Positions 7,418 to 15,188 of a DNA stretch of 25,978 nucleotides are shown one piece after another; the first letter of the stretch is position 1, and each line of letters opens with the position of its first letter. Source of the DNA: a virus; the IMG/VR virus record IMGVR_UViG_3300025282_000212, positions 1-25,978 of that record. The stretch is one strand, 5' to 3'. The position numbers and the translations under genes were made by a program. The notes beneath the pieces were generated by a model. The model was not told where the DNA came from and searched no databases. It was given only the letters and a program-made list of their open reading frames with translations.

Positions 7418-9441
7418 AATTGCACCGACTCCCTGATCTGTGCGGCCTCGTTACCCGCAGGTTGTGCGAACTGCTGCCTGTTAATCGGCCCAGTCTGTTG
7501 ACCGTTAGGGCCGATCTGTTGCTGTAGTGCCTGTGCCAGTGGATTCTCCGCACCTATGCTCTGCTCGATAGCTGGCCACAGCTCCTCGGGGTTCATGACA
7601 TCGTAGCCTCGGACGAGTAACTGCTCTGCAATCTTCGGCAGGTTCGGTGGCGGCATACCCTGTTGCACCGAGATCTCCACCATACCCGACAACAAGTTCA
7701 AGAGATCCAGCCACTGTTTCCGCTCCAGTGCTTGAGCTGTGACTGCCGAGGAAACATCTATGCTAAACCGGAATGCCCCCTTGACAATTCGTTCATCGAC
7801 CGTGGAGAATTCTCTGGCTCTCTCATCTATTTCTACCTCCATCTCTGGCTGGAATTGCGTGTGCAGTCTCCAGATAATGGTGGCTGTATCAACCTGGAAT
7901 TTCTCAAAGGCATCTATCCTCAGACCCTCTCGGGCAGTGGTACGCCTCTCCTTGATCGCTGACTCCGTAGCTGTATCTGATCCTGAGTCAATGGGTTGAG
8001 GTGTTCCCGCCGCTCTATCTCCCAGACTCGTGATCAGACTCAAAAATTGTCCCTTATCCCCTGGGATCTGGAGGAACGGTAACGGCACAACAGATCCCAG
8101 ACCCGCCTGGGACAAGCCGGGGACACCTATAGCCGCATCGCCAGGAGAAGCAACTGCTATGTCTACCTCATCGTTCTGGAAGACGTTGGAATCGTAGAAG
8201 ATGATATTTTTTTGCTTACGGATAGTTGCGAGGAACGAATCGAGCAGCTCGTTGACAAGTAACTGGATATTATCGAATCCAGCGAGGCTGAGTGTCGGCT
8301 TCTGAAGCCATGTCTTGACACCCTGAAGCGCAGGTGGCAACAATACCGAGGGATAACCCTTCAAGGTATCGTAAGGCCATTCGTCCTCATGCCTCAATAA
8401 CACCGGACTTTCTGATCCCTTTGCACCTTGCTCCGCTATGACCGCCATCACGTTACGTCTGCGTCTGCCGCTCAGTTTGAAGTTCCGCGCCCATATCTCC
8501 CACACCGTCACCATCCCGAACCCGTCCTCCTCCTGGAAAGTGGAATCTATGTCAGGCGCATCCTCCATCCTCTGAGGTTGTAAGGCGTTGACTGCCTGTC
8601 GATTATAATTTGGATTATCCCTGACCTCCTCGATGGGTTTCACTGATCGGAAAGCAATCCATCGTGCGTCCTTGAGGCCATCCCTCGCCAAAGGATCAAT
8701 ACGGAAATCCTCGGGCCACCATCTCAGACCGAACGGAGATTCCTCCTGCACATCGATATGCGTAGTAGCCTCCGCACGGTTTGCTCTTTCAACATGCTCA
8801 TCAATGTGTTCCTGGATAATCTCCTTGATATCGTCCGCAATGGTCCTGTCATCCATCAAGGGTCGATGCTTCTCGTTGTGACCTATGTGGTCATGGTCTT
8901 GCAATATTTTGGTAGGAGTGCCCGTAGCCAGCCAGAGATTTTCCTCGTCAGGATCATCAAATTGGAGTTCTGCCGAGTCAGACAAAAACTCCCGGTCCTC
9001 GCCACTCATTTTAATGTCTGCGGTCCAGCCCATCTTCTTAATGCCGAACCCGTAGACCATCTGATCCAGCAGACATTTCCTGTCCTGATGCATCTGGTCC
9101 GTGTCGTCATACCAATAATTTATGACTCTGCCCACAGGGACTTCCCCAGCCACTGAGTCGCGTCGCTTTGCCTGAACCCTGAACCGAGGCTTGCGGGATA
9201 GCATATTTGCGATACTCTGCTCTATCCAGGCATACGTGAGACTCGGCTTCACCCTCTCGGTACCGTCAATAGAGTGCTGAGATGCCTGTAGGACTGTCTC
9301 TCGCTGCGTATAAGCCTCGTTTTCAAACATGCTCAGTATTCTACGACCGACCTTGAAGAATGGGTCTAGTTGCTTCGTAGATTGCTCTATGTGCCGTTGC
9401 CACCACGAGGCTCGATCTTTATTCGATGTCGGGTAAGCCAT
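7414..9441 (-). CDS. Portal protein
   Basis: A 675-residue protein downstream of the large terminase, with the size and character of podovirus portals. Tryptophan-rich N-terminal segments (SWWQRHI) are followed by a mixed alpha-beta body, a long helical region (about residues 390-470) and a glutamine-rich C-terminus. It should form the dodecameric ring at the capsid vertex through which DNA is packaged and ejected. The ATG at 9441 is preferred over 9450 because GAGGG lies nine bases upstream; it lies too close to the outer ATG. The gene overlaps the 62-residue upstream gene by about 23 bases. Confidence 0.85.
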   Translation of the reverse strand: MAYPTSNKDRASWWQRHIEQSTKQLDPFFKVGRRILSMFENEAYTQRETVLQASQHSIDGTERVKPSLTYAWIEQSIANMLSRKPRFRVQAKRRDSVAGEVPVGRVINYWYDDTDQMHQDRKCLLDQMVYGFGIKKMGWTADIKMSGEDREFLSDSAELQFDDPDEENLWLATGTPTKILQDHDHIGHNEKHRPLMDDRTIADDIKEIIQEHIDEHVERANRAEATTHIDVQEESPFGLRWWPEDFRIDPLARDGLKDARWIAFRSVKPIEEVRDNPNYNRQAVNALQPQRMEDAPDIDSTFQEEDGFGMVTVWEIWARNFKLSGRRRRNVMAVIAEQGAKGSESPVLLRHEDEWPYDTLKGYPSVLLPPALQGVKTWLQKPTLSLAGFDNIQLLVNELLDSFLATIRKQKNIIFYDSNVFQNDEVDIAVASPGDAAIGVPGLSQAGLGSVVPLPFLQIPGDKGQFLSLITSLGDRAAGTPQPIDSGSDTATESAIKERRTTAREGLRIDAFEKFQVDTATIIWRLHTQFQPEMEVEIDERAREFSTVDERIVKGAFRFSIDVSSAVTAQALERKQWLDLLNLLSGMVEISVQQGMPPPNLPKIAEQLLVRGYDVMNPEELWPAIEQSIGAENPLAQALQQQIGPNGQQTGPINRQQFAQPAGNEAAQIRESVQL

Positions 9442-9607
9442 TGGACCCATCCCTCAAATCTTTGAAGTTCCTGCAAACGGATTTTATGATCTCAACCTCC
9501 TTGAGGAACTCTGCTCGTTCTCGGTAATCCTCAATTTCTTCAACGGCTAATCGCCACATATCATCCATCGCCTGATCTAATATATCAACAATTTTTTCTG
9601 TTAGCAT
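9419..9607 (-). CDS. Small helical hypothetical protein
   Basis: A 62-residue acidic protein predicted to be largely alpha-helical; the segment IEDYRERAEFLKEVEI looks coiled-coil-prone. AGGTGG precedes the ATG. It lies between the large terminase and portal genes and overlaps the portal start. No family recognised. Tiny helical genes in this slot occur in several phages, and a packaging or head-assembly accessory role is possible. Confidence 0.6.
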   Translation of the reverse strand: MLTEKIVDILDQAMDDMWRLAVEEIEDYRERAEFLKEVEIIKSVCRNFKDLRDGSNGLPDIE

Positions 9608-9621
9608 CAGTCCACCTGAGT

Positions 9622-11109
9622 CTATTCTCCGTTCCCTACTGCATAGGATACTCCACGCCGCATCCCATATCTGGCAAGCCTGGATTCCTGCTCAAGATCG
9701 TTCCACGTTTTGGGTCTGGCTTTTTCTGGGATCTTGGCTGTCTGCCCTCGGAGCATCTCATCCAGCATCCGGCCGAAAAGACTCAGCACATCTACCTGAT
9801 CGTCATGAGCCGCTGCCGGAAACCTCAAAACCTCAGAGATGAGATCGTCTGCCCATGCAGTTCTCGGGAAGAAGACCTTACCCATGCTCATCCTGGCCTG
9901 TATCGACCTCGCCCTTGTCGGTTTGTCCCTGCTCGATACGAATTGCTCTCGGCGGCAGAAGACTTTTCTCTCCATCATCCGCTTGGTCAAGAACGGTCCT
10001 ATTGATTTCTCGATCTGTCCTGACTCCTCACCCCAACAGAACGGCTTCCACCTGTCCATCAGGCTGATGACAGCCTCGACCCATTCATCGCTTGACGTTT
10101 GCCCCTTCCACCAATCGAGGACGTAGATGTTCTCGGCAGGATCTATCCCGATCACCCCATGTACCGTCCAATCTCCTCCGCCGTCCGTGACCGCATAATC
10201 AGAGGCTCCGTAATACGCCAGAGTCCCCACAGCTCTCTCGTCCGGCAACTTGTCGTAGTAATTGATCCAGCCTCGATTGAAATAGTCTCCCTCGTCCGGC
10301 ACAGGTTCTTGCTGATACTGAGCACTCCACTCTCTAGGACCGATAGTCTGGCGGATGTTCTCCAGTGCCTCCGCCGGATACCACTCTCGCCATAACGCCT
10401 TGTTGTCCCTAAGAGCCGGAAGCGTCAGCACCTCCCATTCGCCGGATGAATCCTCCAGGATTCTTCCCGCAAGATCATCATCATGCCATCTCGTCTGTAT
10501 CAAGACAATAGCTCCACCGGGTTGCAATCTGGTGTAAGCCGTCCCCTTGTACCAATCCCACACTCTGTCCCTGTACGTCTGAGACTCCGCATCTTCCCTG
10601 GACTTCACGGGATCGTCAATCAGGAGCAGGTCCGCGCCTCGTCCTGTGATCGGCCCACCCACTCCAGCTGCAAGATACGCCCCGCCCTCAGACGTATCAA
10701 AGCGATGCGCTGCGGTAGAGTCTTCGGTCAGGAGGTTGCCCCATAAGGCTCTATACTCCTGCGTCTGCATCAAGTTCCTGACCTGACGCCCAAAGTGAGA
10801 CGCGAGTTCCTGGGCGTATGATGTGGCAATCACCGACTTGGTAGGGTTCCTGCCGATATACCACGCCGGGAATCTGATCGAGGCAAGTTCCGACTTGCCG
10901 TGCCTGGGTGGCATAAAAATCATCAGCCGCTTGCACAGACCCTTCTCCACTCTCTCCAGAGACTTGGCGATCAGTCTGTGGTGCTTGGCTGTCTGATATG
11001 CCCGGTAGGTAAACTCGGTAAAATTTATGAGTTTCTTACGTGCCTGTCTTCTTCCGAGCACTTCCATTCCTGCCTCGGCGGTGCTGGGCAAGATCTGAGT
11101 CTGTGTCAT
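9622..11109 (-). CDS. terL: Terminase large subunit
   Basis: A 495-residue packaging motor. The ATPase half has a Walker A loop PPRHGKS (about 67-73), Walker B LLLIDDP (about 161-167) and a coupling-type QTRWHDDD segment (about 205-212). The nuclease half has the RNase H-like acidic residues in ASDYAVTD (about 302-309), EESG (about 361) and HDDQVD (about 435-440). It cuts concatemeric DNA and drives it through the portal. The ATG at 11109 overlaps the small subunit by 74 bases and has a poor ribosome binding site. An in-frame ATG at 11067, with GAGG five bases upstream, is a credible alternative start. Confidence 0.93.
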   Translation of the reverse strand: MTQTQILPSTAEAGMEVLGRRQARKKLINFTEFTYRAYQTAKHHRLIAKSLERVEKGLCKRLMIFMPPRHGKSELASIRFPAWYIGRNPTKSVIATSYAQELASHFGRQVRNLMQTQEYRALWGNLLTEDSTAAHRFDTSEGGAYLAAGVGGPITGRGADLLLIDDPVKSREDAESQTYRDRVWDWYKGTAYTRLQPGGAIVLIQTRWHDDDLAGRILEDSSGEWEVLTLPALRDNKALWREWYPAEALENIRQTIGPREWSAQYQQEPVPDEGDYFNRGWINYYDKLPDERAVGTLAYYGASDYAVTDGGGDWTVHGVIGIDPAENIYVLDWWKGQTSSDEWVEAVISLMDRWKPFCWGEESGQIEKSIGPFLTKRMMERKVFCRREQFVSSRDKPTRARSIQARMSMGKVFFPRTAWADDLISEVLRFPAAAHDDQVDVLSLFGRMLDEMLRGQTAKIPEKARPKTWNDLEQESRLARYGMRRGVSYAVGNGE

Positions 11110-11473
11110 TGGCTATGATCTCGTGGAGTTCCCTGTCCGTGAATTCCTTGATGTCCTTCTTCTGACTGATGACCTGGTCAATGTGTCGTTTGTCCGTCTG
11201 ACCCAACTTCTGCTTGCCGAGCCAGATCAGCATCGTGGTGTCACCGTCCATCGCCTTTTTGAATTGCTGCCGCCTGATACTCGTTGTGCCTCTTGCTCTG
11301 CCCTCATCCAGGTACTGCTGAATTTTGGGATGCCGTTTTTTGAGTCGATGGAATGCCTCGGGAGTTATCCCGATGAACGCAGCGACCTCCTTGTCGAGAG
11401 GATCGAGCATACCGAGCTGACCCATCTTGATCAGGAAGTCGCCATCCACCTCTATTTTTATGCCTGTGGGCAA
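11036..11473 (-). CDS. terS: Terminase small subunit
   Basis: A 145-residue protein directly upstream of the large terminase. Residues about 25-60 form a helix-turn-helix-like segment (DKEVAAFIGITPEAFHRLKKRHP). It is followed by a helical core and a charged, basic C-terminus, as in small terminases that recognise the packaging site and load the large subunit. The start is TTG at 11473 with AGGA seven bases upstream. Its last 74 bases overlap the large subunit reading frame. Confidence 0.82.
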   Translation of the reverse strand: MPTGIKIEVDGDFLIKMGQLGMLDPLDKEVAAFIGITPEAFHRLKKRHPKIQQYLDEGRARGTTSIRRQQFKKAMDGDTTMLIWLGKQKLGQTDKRHIDQVISQKKDIKEFTDRELHEIIANDTDSDLAQHRRGRNGSARKKTGT

Positions 11474-11485
11474 ATCTTAATCCTA

Positions 11486-12208
11486 TTAAATACCATTAAT
11501 CGGGACTCTCAGTCTAGGATTGGTAGACTTCTTAAGATCATATCTAACTACACCCCTCCCCCACTTCTGAATCATAAGATCAGACTGTGCTTTCTCCTCC
11601 TTCATCGTTCGATATGCCCCACACCCACCCCTTTGACTCAAATGACCCGCTTTATACCAATTACAGTTGAACCTTAAGGTCTTGTGATACCGTTGGATGT
11701 GCTGAAGAAAATAGTCGTAGTCCTCATTCAAGGAGAGTCTTTCGTCGTACCTTATCGGGTTCTTTCTGATACAAGAAAAAGGTCCGAGTACGGGAGAAAG
11801 GAAAGAAAAAGGGCTGTATGCCCTATAGAATTTAGGATCTGACTGAAGATTCACACCCCAAAGACACACGCCCAATTCTTCAGCCATCCTGAATCCGTGG
11901 TCAACGAAACTTTCAAATTCATTCTTATCGTATGACTTACCTTGAAAATCATTAACCCTTGAGTCGAATCTACCCACTGACACCACGTCATCATCCAGCA
12001 TCACAACATCACCAAAAGACTCAACAATAAAATTCCTCACCTTTCCCATGTTCCCCCTGAGACTGTCGGGAATGATCAATATAGGTTCCCCATCTTTCTT
12101 CTTGTATTCTCCTGCTTCAAACTCATGAACCGCAAGAACGGTATCAGGGTAAAACCTTCTCACAGATATATTTCCAGCCCTTTTGTATGAGGGGCTAACC
12201 ACCACCAT
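11486..12208 (-). CDS. TAGT-like glycosyltransferase
   Basis: A 240-residue protein that opens with VVVSPSYKRAG. The segment RGNMGKVRNF (about 51-60) is followed by VVMLDDDV (about 68-75), the metal-binding DDD motif of GT-A enzymes. The pattern is like that of the TET-associated glycosyltransferases (TAGT), which are predicted to add sugars to modified DNA bases in phages. GAGGAG precedes the ATG, and the gene overlaps the ParB-domain gene by 14 bases. The ParB-domain and PP-loop neighbours support a DNA-modification role. No TET dioxygenase or cytosine methylase is present in this window, so a protein or surface-glycan substrate is still possible. Confidence 0.65.
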   Translation of the reverse strand: MVVVSPSYKRAGNISVRRFYPDTVLAVHEFEAGEYKKKDGEPILIIPDSLRGNMGKVRNFIVESFGDVVMLDDDVVSVGRFDSRVNDFQGKSYDKNEFESFVDHGFRMAEELGVCLWGVNLQSDPKFYRAYSPFSFLSPVLGPFSCIRKNPIRYDERLSLNEDYDYFLQHIQRYHKTLRFNCNWYKAGHLSQRGGCGAYRTMKEEKAQSDLMIQKWGRGVVRYDLKKSTNPRLRVPINGI

Positions 12209-12830
12209 TTAATCTCCTCACCACATTATCACCCCTTATCACTCTACCCACACCCCTGGAATGTTCATAATCCGAAGTATTCTTGAGAGATTGGACCGTT
12301 TCAATACCAAAAGTTTCTTGAGCCGCCAACCAATCTGCGGAATTATCAAAATACAGGACTATGTAATTATGCTCTTCAAGTAACTCTTGGGTGAATTCTT
12401 TCTCTGGTTTCTCTTCGGATTTTCCGTGTAGCATCTTATCTAATTCTTCGCCACTCCACAATCCACTAAAATCAAGGCCCCTATCCAAATCTTCGAGAAT
12501 TTTACTGGTGTCGAACTCCAGATCTACTTCGGAGACTCTGTTATCTGCGTATGCCAGTTGCCTTGCCGAGTCATCTTTAAGCAGGTCAAGGTCCACTCTC
12601 TGGACAGCAATTATCTTCTTACCGTCTGTCTGAATAACCTCTACCTCGTCAAATCCTGACTCGATAGCCGTCTCCAGGGTCTTATTTCCAGCGATGACCC
12701 TACCGTGCTTATCCACCAATATAGAACGGCCAGCACCATATTGCTTGAGTGAGTCCTCAAGCATGGCCCGGCCTCGTTCGGTCCCCCTGTTGGCGTTGTG
12801 GGGATCTGGTACCAGATCTTTCAGTTTCAT
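12195..12830 (-). CDS. ParB-like domain protein
   Basis: A 211-residue protein. Residues 1-100 form a ParB N-terminal (sulfiredoxin-type) domain: KLKDLVPDPHNANRG, then a GRVIAGNKTLETAI core (about 43-56) and a QLAYADNRVSE segment. Residues about 150-175 carry a second small domain with NYIVLYFDNSADWLAA, seen after phage ParB domains. Many phage ParB-domain proteins sit beside or fuse to DNA methylases or other DNA-modifying enzymes and may act as nucleases or NTP-dependent clamps. The gene follows a strong candidate promoter (12896-12868) and overlaps the glycosyltransferase gene. Confidence 0.8.
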   Translation of the reverse strand: MKLKDLVPDPHNANRGTERGRAMLEDSLKQYGAGRSILVDKHGRVIAGNKTLETAIESGFDEVEVIQTDGKKIIAVQRVDLDLLKDDSARQLAYADNRVSEVDLEFDTSKILEDLDRGLDFSGLWSGEELDKMLHGKSEEKPEKEFTQELLEEHNYIVLYFDNSADWLAAQETFGIETVQSLKNTSDYEHSRGVGRVIRGDNVVRRLNGGG

Positions 12831-12867
12831 TGGCTTGGGATGGCCTGGATAAAATCCTCCATTTGAA

Positions 12868-12896
12868 AATATACGTTTCTGAATTTAAATTGTCAA
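12868..12896 (-). promoter_or_regulatory. Sigma70 promoter for the ParB-domain/GT/terminase run
   Basis: TTGACA (12896-12891), a 17-base spacer, then TATATT (12873-12868). This is a consensus -35 with a five-of-six -10. Transcription should start near 12861, about 30 bases before the ParB-domain gene. The -35 box lies inside a 24-bp direct repeat that is also found upstream of the PP-loop gene. Confidence 0.75.
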
Positions 12897-12909
12897 GACC
12901 ACTCCTCGT
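12886..12909. repeat. 24-bp direct repeat, left copy
   Basis: Perfect 24-bp copy of 13776-13799, starting six bases beyond the PP-loop stop codon. This copy provides the -35 hexamer of the promoter for the ParB-domain gene. Confidence 0.95.
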
Positions 12910-12915
12910 TTGAGA

Positions 12916-13758
12916 TTAAAATCCGCAATAACCCTCACACTCGGCAGAGAACATATCAACTTGACCGTGGTCTTCCGCTGTCGTGAGATCTACCTCGTCT
13001 ATCGGGATGCAGTCTCGGTGAGTATAGACCATACCAGTTACACCTGGATAAGGCTGCTCCCGAAGTGCGTGGTCAAATCTCACCACATCGTCCCATTCAT
13101 CCGTCTGGTGGAGTTTCATATCTCGCCATCGATCATTTGCATGATAAGGACATCCAATACAAGCAGATTTTGGGGGTTCGGGGAAACCGTTGCGGTTTAA
13201 CCATTTTTGGCAATTATGGCGAGACATACGCAGATCCACAAGCGGATATTTATTCACGATCCACCCCTTGCCAGAATCTTTCATCCGATGTGCCTCGTCA
13301 ACTGATATGCCCATCAGCTGCGTGACCGTTTCCTTGACCCGTTGCCCTGTCTCGTAGCCCAACATCTCACGGATTTTGGCATGGATCGGGTCGATCTTAT
13401 AGTTTTTTGTGCATTTACGCCAGAGAGAACCTCCTGTGTCGGGAGACATCCCATCCTTTGTCTCCCTATTTATGACATAAAATGGAGGTTGCCCATTGCT
13501 CCATTTTGCAGCTCCGCTAACATGATTTAGCACGTCATCTCTGATGTTGCCCTTACTCACAACCTCAATCGGCACCCCACCATGCTCATTCGACCAATCA
13601 ATCAGCCACTCCAGATGATCGTAAACTGCTTTTGGCTCCCACCCCGTATCAGCAAAAATTGCTGCGTCTGCCCTGTTTATTTCACCCATGCACGACATTA
13701 GATATAGGGCGGTTGATTGCACACCAGCACCCAGAGAAATTACAGTTAAGTCAGACAT
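12916..13758 (-). CDS. PAPS-reductase-like PP-loop protein
   Basis: A 280-residue member of the adenine nucleotide alpha-hydrolase (PP-loop) group. The nucleotide loop is SLGAGVQST (residues 8-16). The KCTKNYKIDPI segment (Cys116) recalls the PAPS-reductase K-x-x-P region. CIGCPYH (Cys200, Cys203) and a closing ECEGYCGF (Cys274, Cys278) suggest a metal or Fe-S site. Related proteins are frequent in phages, often near DNA-modification genes, and their substrate is unknown. The ATG at 13758 has AGGGA upstream and is preferred to 13773. The gene stands alone between two perfect 24-bp repeats, which suggests it arrived as a cassette. Confidence 0.82.
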   Translation of the reverse strand: MSDLTVISLGAGVQSTALYLMSCMGEINRADAAIFADTGWEPKAVYDHLEWLIDWSNEHGGVPIEVVSKGNIRDDVLNHVSGAAKWSNGQPPFYVINRETKDGMSPDTGGSLWRKCTKNYKIDPIHAKIREMLGYETGQRVKETVTQLMGISVDEAHRMKDSGKGWIVNKYPLVDLRMSRHNCQKWLNRNGFPEPPKSACIGCPYHANDRWRDMKLHQTDEWDDVVRFDHALREQPYPGVTGMVYTHRDCIPIDEVDLTTAEDHGQVDMFSAECEGYCGF

Positions 13759-13775
13759 GGGTATTTCCCTCATGA

Positions 13776-13799
13776 TAAATTGTCAAGACCACTCCTCGT
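13776..13799. repeat. 24-bp direct repeat, right copy
   Basis: Perfect 24-bp copy of 12886-12909. On the minus strand it encodes the last five residues (DEEWS) and the TGA stop of the upstream gene, then runs to two bases before the outer ATG of the PP-loop frame. Confidence 0.95.
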
Positions 13800-13938
13800 C
13801 AAGTGCCTCATCCAGAGCCTTACACCAATCCGGTTTGAGCCACAGCGCACGCAATATTTCCATCTCCTCAAGGCCAAATCCTCTGAGCAGATCAGCACAT
13901 TGCTTGATGGTTTCCACCGTGGACTCAGACCCTGTCAT
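13783..13938 (-). CDS. Small acidic hypothetical protein
   Basis: A 51-residue acidic, helical protein (MTGSESTVETIK... to DEEWS). The ATG at 13938 overlaps the previous gene by 14 bases and has a modest GAGAG upstream. A longer frame to 13995 is open but has no better ribosome binding site. The last codons and stop are part of the 24-bp repeat. No family recognised. Confidence 0.5.
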   Translation of the reverse strand: MTGSESTVETIKQCADLLRGFGLEEMEILRALWLKPDWCKALDEALDEEWS

Positions 13939-14092
13939 GCCAGCTCTCAAGTGGCGCATCGGGATCGGGGTGCACCTGAATCTCAACGATCTCATATATA
14001 CCGTTTTTGTGGACTAGCGCAAATTCGATTTTATCTTCGGTTGCCATCTTCCTGACTATCTCCAAAGCAACAGATATATTGGTGGTTTTCAT
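13925..14092 (-). CDS. Small hypothetical protein
   Basis: A 55-residue protein (MKTTNISVALEIVRK...). The ATG at 14092 shares ATGA with the stop of the upstream putative nuclease gene, which argues for this start rather than the longer open frame to 14179. It has a compact alpha-beta look (KIEFALVHKNGIYEIVEIQVH). No family recognised. Confidence 0.55.
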   Translation of the reverse strand: MKTTNISVALEIVRKMATEDKIEFALVHKNGIYEIVEIQVHPDPDAPLESWHDRV

Positions 14093-14643
14093 TTCATCAG
14101 ATCCTTTAAAATGCTGATATCGTAGAGATATCGCCCGTCCAAAAACATGCCTGAGTATTTGTTTTGTCTTTTGTTCCACCAGGGTTTCGCGTTGTCGATA
14201 TAAAACTCTGGCGTGGCATACCCGAGGCAGATCATCTCTATTTTAGCTGCACCTGTTGGCTGTTTTTCTGATGCAGACCACGTTATATTCGATTTATAAT
14301 TCCAGGGTATAATATAGTCACATTTGAGAAACTTCTTCTCCTCGAACTGTTTATCGGTAAATATGATCCCGGGTGTGCCAGTTGCCTTGATCGAGAACCT
14401 CAAGCCCTTGACCTCCAGGTCTACTCCGTCATCCGGCTTGTCTGTGGCCACCATATCATGCGATACCTGAAACAGGTCACAGGTAGAGATCTCACCAGCG
14501 ACCCCCATAAAGTTGATCTGTAAATCTGTTTTCGTAGGGTCCGCTTTTTGGTTCGTTTCATGCCAGGAATTTTGGCGCAGAACCGCCTTTTTCCATATCT
14601 CCTTTATGACCTCATCGCCTGTCAGAGTCACGGCATCCGTCAT
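14089..14643 (-). CDS. Putative PD-(D/E)XK-type nuclease
   Basis: A 184-residue protein. The stretch GEISTCDLF (about 51-59), then DDGVDLEVKGL (about 71-81) and FSIKATGT (about 83-90) resembles the helix, acidic strand and D/S-x-K strand of PD-(D/E)XK nucleases, as in restriction-enzyme-like phage proteins. The C-terminal half (about 130-184) has aromatic-rich segments. It lies with an HNH-type gene and other DNA enzymes, so DNA cleavage in replication, recombination or host-DNA breakdown is plausible. The active-site match is by eye and needs a structure prediction. Confidence 0.5.
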   Translation of the reverse strand: MTDAVTLTGDEVIKEIWKKAVLRQNSWHETNQKADPTKTDLQINFMGVAGEISTCDLFQVSHDMVATDKPDDGVDLEVKGLRFSIKATGTPGIIFTDKQFEEKKFLKCDYIIPWNYKSNITWSASEKQPTGAAKIEMICLGYATPEFYIDNAKPWWNKRQNKYSGMFLDGRYLYDISILKDLMK

Positions 14644-14646
14644 CTC

Positions 14647-14958
14647 CTAATCCCTCTTTTTTGCGAGTTTATCTATATCCAGATCCCCATAGATTTCTAT
14701 CACGGTCTCCCCTACAGTCCTGTCCTCCCACGCCCTGAACCGTCTACCGTGTTCATGGAGGAATTCGTGGCAGCCTTTTTTCCATCCACTCCCTGGGCCA
14801 CACAGAGGTATTGTCGCCCAATGATTTTTGGGAACTCCCATCGAGGTTCCCACATGGTGCGCCTCGCTCATGCCCTCAACTCCGCACAAGGTGCACGGTA
14901 AACTTTTTATTTTTTCGAGGTGCTGTCGTTCCTCAGCTGTCACTGGTTTCTTGCTCAT
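14647..14958 (-). CDS. HNH-type (DUF968/Ref-like) nuclease
   Basis: A 103-residue protein with a zinc-HNH layout: PCTLCG (Cys22, Cys25), EAHHVG (His34, His35), IPLCGPG (Cys53), then GCHEFLHEHG (Cys63, His64, His68). This order of Cys pairs and a double His is seen in Ref/DUF968-like phage recombination nucleases. It probably nicks or cuts DNA in recombination or replication. The ATG overlaps the upstream stop (ATGA), so it is coupled to the 77-residue gene. Confidence 0.72.
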   Translation of the reverse strand: MSKKPVTAEERQHLEKIKSLPCTLCGVEGMSEAHHVGTSMGVPKNHWATIPLCGPGSGWKKGCHEFLHEHGRRFRAWEDRTVGETVIEIYGDLDIDKLAKKRD

Positions 14959-15188
14959 TCAGTCACCCAATCGGGTAGCGGTGGTGCTGTGTATCTGGAC
15001 TGCTCCTCGGGATGCGGGTTGTCACGGCCCCACACCAATATTCTGGCATGAGCAGATTCATAGTCTACTCCCCAGCGTTTTGACAACGCCTTAACTGCCA
15101 CCGTTAACAGACCTCGGTCGAAAAGGTCCGGTGACACTATTGACCTAAGACCTGAGTCAGCGGGTCCGGCTCTATCTGCTGTTTCCAT
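14955..15188 (-). CDS. Hypothetical protein between replication and HNH genes
   Basis: A 77-residue protein with a helical middle (LTVAVKALSKRWGVDYESAHARI) that could be a small helix-turn-helix-like fold. GGGAGA lies upstream of the ATG. It overlaps the replication gene by about 52 bases and the HNH gene by four. No family recognised. Tight overlap on both sides supports that it is real. Confidence 0.55.
   Translation of the reverse strand: METADRAGPADSGLRSIVSPDLFDRGLLTVAVKALSKRWGVDYESAHARILVWGRDNPHPEEQSRYTAPPLPDWVTE

Noticed and set aside
13776-13799. Second promoter from the right 24-bp repeat
   Set aside because: TTGACA is present but no -10-like hexamer lies 16-18 bases downstream.
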